From: Heliocidaris tuberculata
Lineage: Eukaryota > Echinodermata > Echinoidea > Camarodonta > Echinometridae
DNA length: 64,000 bases
Direction: 5' to 3'
Assembly (NCBI GenBank): GCA_025618425.1
Contig: CM046833.1
Location: 5,290,356 to 5,354,355, forward strand
Under the pieces are notes generated by a model. That model was not told the DNA's origin, did no database searches, and was given only the letters and a program-made list of their open reading frames with translations. Numbering within the stretch: the first letter of the stretch is position 1; each line of letters starts with the position of its first letter. The position numbers were made by a program, and so were the translations under genes. Of the stretch, positions 27,006 to 39,009 are shown in pieces.

Positions 27006-27224
27006 CAATAGACCTGTTCACAAAGTAATTCAAATGTATGGAATTTTTTCCTGGGACCTAGTAACGAGGTATTCTATTAACCTGTTATTAATGAATGAAC
27101 TACAATACTTGGAATCCAGTTTGCATACATTACTTGTTGCCTCTGACAAGCTTTTAGGTTATCAAGAACAACCTTTGTTTTAAAAGTATGCATGAATTTG
27201 AATATATTTGTCAACAGGTCTATT
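27006..27224 (-). mobile_element. MITE, AATAGACC family, copy 1
   Basis: It starts AATAGACCTGTTCACAAAG and ends CAACAGGTCTATT. It is the reverse complement of the copy at 28192-28424 along its length. Confidence 0.75.
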
Positions 27225-27440
27225 TCAGCTTTGTTGCCAAAGGGGCAGCCTTGAGCAATTTGAATAATTTGCAAATCAAAATCCAGTGTATTGTTCAATT
27301 CATCTTATGCAATGTAAACTGGGATGCAACGAACGGAGGATATACCGGGAAATTGTACTGTATCACAGGTTTCCTTGCACAAGATAAACAACACAGTTAG
27401 CACTGGGTGCAACGCGTGTAGAAGGCTGAAGTTGTCTTAA

Positions 27441-28015
27441 AGGGATACTTTGGTAGGCCTGCATGGGCGATTTCCGATGAGAGAGGAAAATATACTCGGA
27501 GCTTCGTGTCACTTCGATACAAGGACTTCCATCGCACGTGCTAAAACATGTGATTCATATTGGACCACCTCTGAGATAAGACTGGCTTGTGTTTTAAATT
27601 TCGCGCGGTGGGAAGTAATCAAACATATGGAAAAGAATTACAGAGCCAGCTCTCTGGTAGAGCCTGGGATTAGTTACGTAATCGTGGCGACAACGAGTCG
27701 CGGCAGGGCAGTGCAGAAGCGATGGCTAGACTAATCAACCAGAAGTTAACCGTGTTTTGTATTTGGAAATATTTCAGCATTACACTAAACTTGTTTGGGG
27801 AACGAGGTTACAACCAGTTACAAGACTAAGAGCCGGGACTGGTTAAACCCGAAGTATTCGCCGAGCTCCAGTTCGGTCAACTTCGTGCCGTCCGATCATT
27901 TATGACCTTAGTCCGACGGCCTCGCACAACGGGCGTGCTACGTGTACAAGTAAACGAGCCTTTTGCAAATTCCGCACGATTTCATTTCCCCATGAGTTCT
28001 CATTAGACTGCCCCT
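27441..28015. mobile_element. TTAA-flanked 575-bp MITE-like element
   Basis: TTAA stands at 27437-27440 and 28016-28019. Termini are AGGGATAC and, inverted, AGGGGCAG. The interior is CpG-rich with an unrecognised 94-codon frame at 27450-27734. Confidence 0.5.
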
Positions 28016-28191
28016 TTAAGTATGTGGCCAGTTGGATTTATGCCACTTATGCAAAATGCTCAAAGTTGCTGTTTGGGCAACAAAGCTGAAACTTACAACA
28101 TGGGATCACAAGTCCACAGAAAATCGTCAATGGACAGAACTTTTCTAGGTTCACAGAAAGTCAAGTCGACTAGTCAGGAGATGACGATGTC

Positions 28192-28424
28192 AATAGACCT
28201 GTTCACAAATATATTCAAATTTCATGCATAATTTTAAAACAAAGGTTGTTCTTGACAACCTGAAAGCTTGTCACAGGCTTGTCAGACATAACAAGTAATG
28301 TATGCAAACTTGATTCCAAGCATTGCAGTTTATTCATGAATAACAGGTTAATGGAATACCTCGTTACTAGGTCCCCAGGAAAGAAACGTCCATGAATTTG
28401 AATAACTTTTTGAACAGGTCTATT
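28192..28424 (+). mobile_element. MITE, AATAGACC family, copy 2
   Basis: It has the same termini and shares AACAAAGGTTGTTCTTGACA and GATTCCAAGCATTG blocks with copies 1 and 3. Confidence 0.75.
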
Positions 28425-28668
28425 GTGAATACTCGCTAACCATGGAAAACTACAGAGAACATCGTGTATACATGTATATACATTATCAAACAAAACATTC
28501 AGTGTAAGAAACATTTTCTAAAAAATGATGAAGGAAATTCCTGTACACCAAACAGGAAGTTGATAATGTCGTGTACGTAGACTAGCACAAACTTAAATAA
28601 TTCTGATCCAGGTTCTTTGCATATGGTCTGTCAGCTTGAGAGAGCTGCACATGTTTATTCTTATAGAG

Positions 28669-28893
28669 AATAGACCGCTTCGGTAATGTATGCAAATTTT
28701 ATACATACCTTTCAAACAAAGGTTGTTCTTGGCAACCTGAAAGCTTGCCGGACATAGCAACAGATATAATGTATGCTAACTGGATTCCAAGCATTGAGGC
28801 TCATTCATAAAAAGCAGGTTAATGGATAGCTCGTCACTAGGTGCTCAGAGAATTATGTGCATAAATTTGTATACATTACAGAAGCGGTCTATT
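28669..28893 (+). mobile_element. MITE, AATAGACC family, copy 3
   Basis: It begins AATAGACCGCTTCGGTAATG and ends with the complement CAGAAGCGGTCTATT, so its termini are variant but compensated. The interior matches copy 2. Confidence 0.75.
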
Positions 28894-29159
28894 CCCCTCT
28901 AACTGAAATCTTCAGTCCGTTGATTCAAAGCGATTTTGTGTTTGTTATTTTTATGTACATCATCACATATTCTCACAGTCTTTTATTACATATGATTACA
29001 TGTAATTATACATAGCAAAAATGGATCGTCCTAGGCACATCCTGATTCGACCTTCTCATGTAATAATCAGTTTAATATGCAACTACATGTATGCACAAAA
29101 TGAGAGGATAAAGTGGGAGACGAGAAGATAAAAAGGGGTGGAGAGTCATAGAGAGGGAT

Positions 29160-29166
29160 AGACAGC

Positions 29167-29203
<37 letters not shown>

Positions 29204-29240
29204 CAGAGAGGGAGGGAGAGAGAAAGAGGGGGGGGGTGTC
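29160..29240. repeat. (GA)n microsatellite and G run
   Basis: AGAGAG tracts run from 29168 and end in G10 near 29229. Confidence 0.9.
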
Positions 29241-30156
29241 AGATGACTTGAAATTTCGACAGGTATACTTCGAGAAACACGATTTGAAATTATGCTAGAT
29301 TCCACTTCCAACAATCATGACAATGCAGAAGTTACTTCATTATCGTTGTTCGCGTTGGAAATCAAGCACCGATCGGCTGTAATGCCTAAATTAGTGATTT
29401 CTTTCCATTTTGTTCCTGTATAATTCTACTAATTGTCAAGTGAAGTGAAACTGTAAATTATTCCTCAATTGTTGCGTATTTAGATTTGGTTCTACAGAAA
29501 AGTCTCAAATTCAGGGATGATTTGTTACTTTTATAGTTTCACTGAGAAAATCACAAATAATTACATATTTCTTATCCCACTTTCCAAGCAGTATTGATAA
29601 CTTTGATTTTTAATTAAGATGCACAAACATACATTAATGAACCCGTAAAAGTTTATTCGCGGGGCACAAACACCCTCACACCCCCACACCCACACACACA
29701 CATACAAATGTAAACGCACGCTCCGCACAAAGTCGGCCCTTACATCAAGGGAAAGCAATTGTGCTGCGATTGGAGAAGGAAAAATTGTGGGTTCCCTTTT
29801 AAATCTATTAATACAAGCTTAATGAGATCTCTTGACTGAAAATTAAAAAAAAAAAAAACTACCAGTGTACTTGCATTGAGAAATAACGTCATAATATCAG
29901 TATAAATGAGAATTACGTTTTTGAAAATGCTTTGAATTTGAGAATACCAGACTAGAAAATAGTTCATATGCTGTGCCTTAAGATAATTTGGCCAACATTT
30001 TTGCGTAGTCTCATGTGCTCATAAAATCCTGACAGTTGTTTATGATATCCAGCATGATTGGTATATTTTTGAATTAATTTCGATTGTTCTAACATACCAA
30101 TCTAGTAGGAGCGGATCTAGAAATATCAGAAAGAGGACCGCAAAAGTCTACCCCCT

Positions 30157-30594
30157 GTTCAGACACAAACCGTTTTTACTGAAACTAGATAACGAAACGT
30201 CGTATAAAATTTTCATCGTATAGCCTACGGACCGTTCAGACACATATCACATCGTATATATGCGCAGTTTTCCACTGCACATGTTGTTATGGTCGCCGCT
30301 AGGCGCTAGTCCCTGCCTGGCCCGCATCCATGGAGTGCGCGCAATTTGACTTTCGACGAGCAAGTCAAGTCACCTTTCGCACGCGCTCACATTAAGCCCC
30401 GCCCAGTTATACCGTTCTATGGTCGCCATATGTTCAGACACACACGGAAAGGTGATTCGTTATCGAGTTCTAGTTCGAAACGATGCTCTGACCCCAGTTT
30501 CGTTATACGACGTTTCGTTAGCGTTCAGACACCTAATCCACATAAATCCATCGTATAGCTATACCGTTTTGTATTTTTTTTTGTCTCTGAACAC
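30157..30594. mobile_element. MITE with GTTCAGACAC-like termini
   Basis: GTTCAGACAC blocks recur at 30157, 30235, 30431 and 30522, and the right end is the inverted TGTTCAGAGAC. TATACGACGTTTCGTT and its complement pair across the element. Confidence 0.5.
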
Positions 30595-30770
30595 CTGGAC
30601 TTTCTACTATGCGTTTAAAAAAAACAGTGGACCACTTTGATCGATAATAACTCACAAATTATACCTCGTATCAGACTGAGGTTCATTGCGAGCAAGTTTT
30701 ATTACATTTCTCTGAATACTTTTCTTAACATATTGTCTGAATATTTAATTAGATTTTTCACTTTTTGAAA

Positions 30771-31270
30771 NNNNNNNNNNNNNNNNNNNNNNNNNNNNNN
30801 NNNNNNNNNNNNNNNNNNNNNNNNNNNNNNNNNNNNNNNNNNNNNNNNNNNNNNNNNNNNNNNNNNNNNNNNNNNNNNNNNNNNNNNNNNNNNNNNNNNN
30901 NNNNNNNNNNNNNNNNNNNNNNNNNNNNNNNNNNNNNNNNNNNNNNNNNNNNNNNNNNNNNNNNNNNNNNNNNNNNNNNNNNNNNNNNNNNNNNNNNNNN
31001 NNNNNNNNNNNNNNNNNNNNNNNNNNNNNNNNNNNNNNNNNNNNNNNNNNNNNNNNNNNNNNNNNNNNNNNNNNNNNNNNNNNNNNNNNNNNNNNNNNNN
31101 NNNNNNNNNNNNNNNNNNNNNNNNNNNNNNNNNNNNNNNNNNNNNNNNNNNNNNNNNNNNNNNNNNNNNNNNNNNNNNNNNNNNNNNNNNNNNNNNNNNN
31201 NNNNNNNNNNNNNNNNNNNNNNNNNNNNNNNNNNNNNNNNNNNNNNNNNNNNNNNNNNNNNNNNNNNNNN
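30771..31270. other. Assembly gap (500 N)
   Basis: It is a run of exactly 500 undetermined bases, probably a nominal length. The missing 5' exons of gene 1 could lie here. Confidence 0.99.
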
Positions 31271-31364
31271 TTCTCATTTCGTAACTGATTTTGATGGAAT
31301 TTTAAAAAAAATCTTCTTTCTATCCTATAGCTCTTTTTCCCCCCAGGGTTTCATTCTCCTTTAA
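31271..31364. mobile_element. Right end of a foldback element emerging from the assembly gap
   Basis: TTCTCATTTCGTAACTGATT, TTTGATGGAATTTT and CCAGGGTTTCATTCTCCT match the right arm of the 61046-61634 foldback element. The rest is presumably within the Ns. Confidence 0.7.
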
Positions 31365-32940
31365 TTTTTTTTTTGAAAATCAAGATCCCTAATGACATGG
31401 GAATTTTAGTGGCAATCTTGTCACATATGTATGCTATTTTAAATGGAGAATTCTTCCATTTGTTTTGTACCCAATTTATAGGAATTTCCTCCAATCTGTT
31501 ATGATGGAGCAGACACTTTTTTGCTTGAGCACATAGCATAGTTTAATATTCTTTCACTAGAATTATAAGAAATTTATCCATACAATAGGACATATACAGT
31601 ACTGTATGATTATAGTTACTTGTAGTGTAGTAACATCATGGGTGATTTCAAAGAAATTACATACCGGGCCTGAGTTGAGACGGTTCCCCGCCTGTCACGC
31701 TAAAACCCGGGTATGCATTTCCAATTTCGGGTATTTCCAAACTAATTTTTATGCTAATATATTGCAATTTAGAACTTCAAACATACAAGTAATTATTTTT
31801 GCTGCAGAAATAAATGGCAATCATTACAGACCACGATAGGTCTTTTTCATGACTGTAAAAACATTAGAGGAAGATTCAAGTTTTGTGGTACCGAGCGTGT
31901 CCACAAACAAAGTCAGAATGTGAGTCATCGATAACTGAGCAGTTACACTACCACCACATACATGCACAACACCTACATGCCAAGCAGACTGTTCAGTTAC
32001 CAAGTGAAATGTATTCACTCTATAAAAATCATCAAGAATAAAATATGCTCTACCCAAAATACATGTAGATATGAGGAAGGAAAAAAAAAAAATTCAGAAG
32101 AAGATGGATGTGCATTTTGATCGTTCTAAAAATGCATGTATCGAAAGTGGGAAGTCGTTTTTTTTTGCATGCTCAATGCACGAAAATACAGCCCTAGACT
32201 GTAATGCACACAGAGTCGAATATTAAATGACGTCCATAATCCATAATATCTCAACAAAATAATTTGAGGATTACGAGTTCACTTTATATCAATATTAGTC
32301 ACACATATTCGACATTGTTCTGAGCGCAATACCGCAGATGGCAGCAGATACATGTACAGGAAAAAATGTGGGCACCAGCCATCACATGATACATGTACGT
32401 AAGGCCCATAGTCTAACTGCTGAGTTATCAATGGCTCACATTCTGACTTCCATTTCTGAGCTGAACATGCACAGTCCCAGGAAGCTTGATTTTCTCTTTC
32501 AGCCCTCAATTTTAGAGCACAAAAAGACCTTTGGCTGTACTTCTAAATGTTTAATTTTTATTCTGAAGTGTTATTTATCCATGGAAAAGCATTGTTTATT
32601 TTATTTGAAATCAGTAGCTGTCCTCTACGTTGCATTATTAGTTTAGCATTTTAACCTTGACTCTTGTCACTGAATACACTAAATTTTCTGTTGTCGGTGA
32701 ATTTCTGATCGTGTACATGGTACCCGCCCAAAATTTTCGAGTCAAACCCGGGTTTTGAAAAACCTGTGATGACTCAGGCCTTTTACAGGTCTCTTCCCCA
32801 AACTCTTGCTTCTCCCATCTTTACCCATCTCTGTTCGGTACCTTTAACATTTTTATGGTGAGGTATTTTTTGAAAATGATACTGAATTGAAATGAATTGT
32901 CGTGTTAAAATGAATATGAATTTATGTCTCTCTTTTTCAG
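31365..32940. other. Upstream flank or intron of gene 1
   Basis: No exon encoding the first half of the PR domain can be found here. It is AT-rich with no repeat that I can define. Confidence 0.5.
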
Positions 32941-33187
32941 CTATGCCTTGACGGAATGGTGGCTGCTTACATCGCCCCCACACCAAGAAAGGAATGGATG
33001 GGTTATGTCCGCAACGCTCGTTTCACTAGCGAGTGCAACCTTGAGGCGGGTCAGGTCTATGGACGGATTCACTTCACGGTGATCAGAAGGATCGAGCCGG
33101 GTTCTGAACTGAGAGTTTTCTATAGTGATGTTTACAGAGAGAACTGTGGCTTCATGTATGACTTGACTGCCTTGAATTATCATAAAG
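32941..33187 (+). CDS. Gene 1 PR-domain exon (C-terminal half)
   Basis: The acceptor is ctctctttttcag| and the donor CATAAAG|gtacag. It encodes 82 residues with EWMGYVRNARFTSECN, GRIHFTVIRRIEPGSEL and LRVFYSDVY. Compared with gene 2, EQN is replaced by ECN and IDG by IAP, so the cofactor or substrate pocket has diverged. The VFYSxxY motif is retained. Confidence 0.88.
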
Positions 33188-36100
33188 GTACAGTAATGAG
33201 CCATACATCAGTCCAGATAAACAATTAGTGCATCACCCAATCTGTAATTACTTCACACTGTTTATTGAAATTGATAGAAATAAGCATCCATGTTCATGGA
33301 GAGAACTGTGGGTCATTCCACAGGGTTGGGGCAAGTTTTGTGACATACCAGAAGTGAGGAACTACATGTATATCTCCTATCAACCATAACAATGTTTGCT
33401 GAAATTGAGTTCAGCCTCAAAGCAAAGCCAGTTGTGTTGAGAAGTACTCTAGCTCCATGGTGAATCAATATGGCAGACCAAACTTATATGTAATGTTATA
33501 TACATGTAAATGTGATGTCCATGTAACAGTGGATAAGAAAAGAAATGCATTTTAAAGCAAAGCTTTGAAAGAGTACCAATTGAAACAGGAATGATTCTAA
33601 CTGGGCACTGCATATTCATTGCATAGAAATCTTCAACAGATGATTTCATCTTCCATGTGTAATGTAATACTGTATAAGTGGTTATTTTCGCGGTGGTTTA
33701 TTTTCGCGATTTTCGCGAGTCGGTCCTCGCGAAAATTTCCACTTCAATATATGGCTGTTTATAGTAACAAAAACATCACAAAAATCGCGAAATTAAACCC
33801 TCGCGAATTTCCCTACCTAGTCCAAAATCGCGAAAATATCTGTACGCGAAAAAAACAGCTTATACAGTATCTCATATCAGCGTTACATGGACATCGTGGG
33901 ATGACCCAGAAACAAAAAATATGTCAAGGTGAGCCTGATCGGTTAGTCGCAAACGGGCATTGGACAAATTTTGAAAGTATGAATGCCTGTAGAAAATAAG
34001 TATTTAATTGAAGAGAGCTCTCTTATGTTTCATTGTGAAGGGCATACATGTAACTGAGGGAGTTGAAATTTGATAGAATTTGGTTGCCATGGTCATCTAC
34101 TAAAATTATAATCCATAAAATATTCAACGTCACGGACGGACAAAATGCCTACTCTTAACCGATCAGGCTCATGTGTCTCTGGTCTTCATAGAAGTTCTCA
34201 GTTCCATACTTTAGATTAATAGTGCAGTTATCTCGTTTATATTTATTTCTGTTTAACCGCTGTTAGAAACCGGGCATTATCGTCTAACTGAGAATCTAGA
34301 TCTAGAACTACTACAAAAGTTTGAACATGTGGTACAGAAGTTAACATGTTGCAACCCTGTGACGAAAATGTGCTTAAATGACACGTTTCACCGATGCAGT
34401 CTTGTAGTACTATCCAAAAAATAAAGTCTAAAACAAGTTCCAATCAGTAAAAAAAATGTAATTATGCAAATAAAAACTATTCTAGAAGGCGATGAAAAAA
34501 CGAGAGTTTAGTCACAGAAATGCGATCGCAATCGCAAGACTATGACTGTAACTGCAGGACCATTTAGAAAAGATCATGAAAACCAAAATATTGGAGGTAC
34601 AGGTAAAAACATACTGTACTTTTCAAATGTAAAAAGCATTTTTGTGATCGGTGGTGAATCCACAAGGGGAGGGGCGGGGGGCATGGGGCACGTGCCCTGG
34701 ACGGCACTTGAACTTTGAAGGGGGCACAGAAAACGCAAAATAGAGAAAGAAAGGGGAGAAAAGGAATAAAAGTTATGATCCATAAAGATGGCGCCCCCAA
34801 TCCGCAGAATTACCTGTATGTAATTAGATGTAGAGTTTTTGAGATGTAATTACCGTAGATGTAGAGTTTTTTAGGTTTTAAAATGTGAAAATTTTCTGAA
34901 GCTTGTTCGCTTTGCTCCCTCGCAGATGTTACTTCAAAATCTTGTTATTTTTGTTGGGGGAGGGTCCGAGGGGAGCATTTTCGTTGTTTGCTCTGGGCAC
35001 CATAAATCCTAGATACGCCACTGTTAGTGTAGGGTACTACTGGGAGATTGCATCAGTGCAAAATGTGTAATTTAAACACATTTTCTTCATCTATGTTACC
35101 TTAAGTCCCACATGTTCAAAATTTTGTTGGTTCATCTTGTTTACAGAAAAATGAAAATAAACGTTTTTGGCCACTCTCAGTCGGTTTTCGGACAGTTAAA
35201 TGTTTCATTACAGCACTACTTTAGATGGCCTCCTTTACCAGTGCAATGCAGTTTAGAGTCAAGTTAGCTGTATTTGTTTTTAGAGGTCCACGTTTGATAC
35301 TAACTCATGGCAAGTACTGATTTGAGTTTTGTCCATTTTTATTTGCATACAGACACCGACAGCTTTTCCTGCACCATGTGTAATGTGAAGATTGACAACT
35401 CTAAAAGCATGGTGAGACATTACAAGGTCACACACCCTGATGATGGCCTGCAGGAAGAGAAGTCATTGCCTGTGAAAGTTGCTGAGAGACTGAAGCTGCT
35501 GAATGCCCAGTGCAAGCTACCCCTGCAGTCTGGAGAAGACGAGGAAGATGAGGAAGAAGAGGGAGAAACTCCAGAGGACAGCACTGAAGCAACAGAAAAG
35601 AACAATGATGGACCACGTCCTACCCCACCAGCTCAGAAGGAACTTTTGAGGAAGAATGTCCCGGGTGCCCAAAGTAACCAGAGTGTAAAGAGGAAAATGG
35701 TGGATGAAGGTGATTCTCAACGGTTCATTTGCCCAACCTGCGGCAAGAACTTCCCTACTCATGGTCGTTTGATGATGCATGAGTCCTTTCATGATGCAGA
35801 CAATGAAGCCGACAATGGTATGGATGATGATGATTTTGATGACAATGGTGCTGATTACAGTGATGATGAAGGTGGACTTCGTTGTCCTATCTGTGGTTTC
35901 ACTTTTGATGATTTGGACAAGTTTGCTGTTCACAAAAAGAAACATAAGACTCATCGCTTCATGTGCAAGCAGTGTGGGAATCTGTACACCCGCAAGACTT
36001 ATATGTATCGCCATCAGAGGGAAATTCATGGAGCAGTGCACATACGCCCCAGGCGCAGCGTAAATGCATTCTTGCAGAGCTATACATCAGCCAAAGCTCC

Positions 36101-37430
36101 TCAAGAAAGGTCCATCAATTCTGTACAGTTAGGCAGAGGCAAAGGGTCTGCCACAAAGAATGCAGCAAATCGTTGCAACATCTGCAACTATGTAGCCAGA
36201 TCGCCTGTCTATCTAAGAGAGCACACGGCGCAGCACCGAGACAAGCCTTATGGGTGTGAGAAATGTGGATGCGTGTATGCAGGAAGGAGTCACTTGTATA
36301 AACATTTACGTCTGAAGCATGGTGCCTCAAAGGAACGGTTCCTTACGCCCAAGAGGAGGGAGAGTATTCTAAAGTACCTTGAAGAACAGACTGTCCAAGG
36401 TGTCAGATGTAAGGAATGTGGATTTACCTGTCGCGACGAGCGATCTTTGGAAGAGCACAGACGAACCCACTGGAACACAAGGAGGGCTGGTAATCACCTG
36501 GCTTTACAAAATAGTGTATCCTGTGAAATATGTGGTTTTAAGACAACATATGAAGAGCTCCTCACTGAACATATGAAGAAGCATGTCACTTTACCGTACG
36601 GATGCAAGAAGTGTGGGAAAACTTACATGACTAAGAAGTCGCTGGTCCGACATAATCATGAGAAGCACGAGGATCAGTACTGGGATAATAGTCGTATAGA
36701 TCAGAGTATAAGGCGAAGAGCAACCTCAGTGCGTGGAAGACACAAAGATGCGTGCCCTCGCTGTGCCTTTTACACTCCTCACAAGGCCGTCCTTCAGAAA
36801 CACATATCCAGGCATCGTAAATTTCCACATGGATGCATAGAGTGTGGCCATGTGTATACACGCAAGGACACATTACGTAGACACCAACGACTAAAGCACC
36901 TGCATCTTCTCACCGGAAAGGCAGAGGAGTCAAACAAGGATGAAATCTCAGGGCTTCTCCAGAGTGTGACTGTGCCTGAGAATCTTCAAGTCCAGGGAAA
37001 CAGCTGTCCAAGATGTGGGTTCGAGACACCAGACAAGAACTTCCTGACAGACCATGTCATCCTTCACCTGACCCACCCTCATGGCTGCAATGTGTGTGGC
37101 AATGTGTACACCAAGAGCAAGTTCATGATCAGGCACATGCGAGAGAAGCACCCTGAGGCTTTTGGAGGCGATGGTGATGTTGCAGCCAAAGAAGGTGACC
37201 TAGTTAGTGCCTCAGACATGGGAGAGGGGGGAAACGAAAGCGGAGATGATGTTGAGGATTATGGGTCAGGATCAGGAGAAGATGAGGATAATGATTATTA
37301 TGGTGGAGATGATGGAATAGACAGAGAGGAAGAGGCTGAAATGGATGGAGGAGAAGAATATTCTGATAAAGATGACAGCGATGGTGATGGAGATGAGTAT
37401 GATGACGATGATGTGGAAGATGAGATTTAA
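32941..37430 (+). CDS. PR-domain C2H2 zinc-finger protein, gene 1 (3' part, two exons visible)
   Basis: Exons 32941-33187 and 35353-37430 join in frame (phase 1) to 774 residues plus stop. The first 82 residues are the C-terminal half of a PR/SET domain. They align with gene 2 exon 4 and start at the same phase-0 boundary. The second exon carries 13 C2H2 fingers and a strongly acidic tail. The upstream exons (start codon and first half of the PR domain) are not visible. They may lie in the 30771-31270 gap, upstream of the window, or be lost. Expected role, from the family: nuclear DNA-binding regulator. Exon structure and the finger directly after the PR domain show it to be a tandem paralogue of gene 2, with a wholly different finger array. 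Confidence 0.88.
33668..33869. mobile_element. Tc1/mariner-type MITE in the gene 1 intron
   Basis: TACTGTATAAG and CTTATACAGTA bound the element with TA duplication. TTTCGCGA words recur inside. Confidence 0.75.
33931..34170. mobile_element. 240-bp deletion derivative of the GAGCCTGATCGGTTA transposon
   Basis: It has the same 15-bp inverted termini. Read on the minus strand, its body matches the right-hand end of the 52460-54875 element (CCATGGCAACCAAATT, CTTCACAATGAAACATAA), with one intact internal motif at 34129-34142 and a degraded second one. It lies in the gene 1 intron. The flanking tetramers, AGGT and ATGT, match imperfectly. Confidence 0.8.
34647..35023. mobile_element. hAT-like remnant in the gene 1 intron
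   Basis: The right end, read inverted, is CAGTGGCGTATCTAGGATTT, a common hAT-type terminus. The left end near GGTGGTGAATCCAC is poorly conserved. Confidence 0.4.
35353..37430 (+). CDS. Gene 1 terminal exon: 13 C2H2 zinc fingers and acidic tail
   Basis: The acceptor is ttatttgcatacag|. The upstream G plus AC makes D, giving DTDSFSCTMC, the PR-proximal finger equivalent to the first finger of gene 2 exon 5. An acidic, disordered stretch follows, then fingers 2 and 3. From about finger 3 the array alternates two finger types: a CxxCGFxT type and a YGCxxCGxVYTRKxxLxRH type. These form five pairs, and finger 7 is single. The last about 90 residues are mostly D, E and G. Stop TAA at 37428-37430. 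Confidence 0.93.
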
Positions 37431-37873
37431 GCCTGAGAAATTCTTTCTACAAAATCACATCAGTTTAAAGATGAGTTGAGTTCTGCTAAAAGATGACCAC
37501 AAACTTGTTTTGAAAAATCACTTAGATAGCTAATGAATATTCAATAGCAAATAAGCCAGTCACATAAACTGTCTCATGGTAAAGCCCATCGTACCGGCTA
37601 TGTACAAAGTGAATGACAAAAAAGTGTGTCAGAAAAAGTGTTCAGGGGTGTCAGAAAAAAGTGGGTCACCAAATGGAAACACCCTTGAAAATCAAAGAGT
37701 TCATGAATTATAAAGGCTACTGTCATGGAACACTTTTTGTATCAAGATTAAAATTTTAAAAAGGAACCACACAAATGTCATCGCGGTGTCTAGAAAATTG
37801 TCTCTTGAAATTGTATAAATGGTGGTACACATTTCTACAATCTGCACTCATTGGCAGTGTGGCACTGTACGTG

Positions 37874-38383
37874 TTAAAGGTCATGTACAGTATTGGTAGC
37901 AAAAAGGAAATTGGAAAGAAACATGTTAAATGTAGTCTCATGTTGTTCTCCTTGTATCAAAAGATGTCTGTAAGAGATCATTTGGTATTCCATCTATGAT
38001 TTCTGGTGAATTTCAGTGTAAATATCTGTAAGGAATGCTTGATCACTGCCATTATGCTAGGACCCTTCCACCCCGACGGCTCCCCGCACAGCAATCTTGG
38101 GGCTTCGCACAGAGACAACGTGTGTGCACTTTGTGTAGCTACTCATCATTGGTTTTACACGTGTGTTTACAGTGTATAGCACATGCTGCCTTTGTTGGGA
38201 TTTTACATGCCTGTCCCGGCACATAAATTAGTTTTTGCCTCTTATTTGTTTAATATTAAACTTTAGGGGGTGAAATCTTCACAGTGTCTTAGTATTGCTA
38301 GTATCTTGCTATTTATCAACAAAAATTGAAGAAATCTGACGAACAGTTTTTGAGGGCTTACCAAAACTTTACATGACCTTTAA
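37874..38383. mobile_element. MITE downstream of gene 1
   Basis: The ends TTAAAGGTCATGTACAGTAT and, inverted, TTAAAGGTCATGTAAAGTTT form imperfect inverted repeats. It lies in the probable 3' UTR of gene 1. Confidence 0.6.
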
Positions 38384-39009
38384 CGTTGAAAGGGTTTTTA
38401 GCAATGTACATACATACATATCGAGCTGTACATCTAATCAGATGTTTGTGTTCTGTTTATTTGCATTATAGCTACACTGCAGTGTATATATTAGAACTCA
38501 CACAGTATGTTTCCGATTTTTTTTTTTCAACATTTCCATTGACTTGCACTTTTCATGTCGAAATTGGAATAATGGATACTTGTACATGTAGCTGAGTAAG
38601 CTGACCTGCAAATCATTGCTTGTATTTAAAAAAAAAAAACCTAATTTTTGAACAGGTTTATTCATCCCTATTTATTGTTTAGAGCTAGTCCTCCGAGTCA
38701 TGAAGTGTCAAATATTGTCATAACACATGTATAGGCCTAAGGGTCTCATTTTATCATGGAACCAGTTGTTAAGACTCTCAATTTCATTCTAAAACAACTT
38801 GCATACATATAGGGTTTAGTATTTGCCAATGCCTTAGAATGCAATTTAAATAGTATGATAGTGATGTGTACTGTTCATATATTATTCTTGTACCTTTTTA
38901 TGCTTCTGTAATATGGTGCTGCGTATGTAACCCATGTATTTTTGTATTGTCAAAATATATGTAAATATGCTTAATGAATTAAATACATGTATGAAGTTTG
39001 ACATTTTGC

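Noticed and set aside
27450..27734. 94-codon plus frame in a CpG-rich patch
   Set aside because: It lies within a TTAA-flanked element with no recognised domain or splice context.
30702..31364. Long frames across the Ns
   Set aside because: They consist almost wholly of undetermined bases.
35517..36063. Long overlapping frames on both strands of the gene 1 finger exon
   Set aside because: They are shadow frames of the 13-finger coding sequence.
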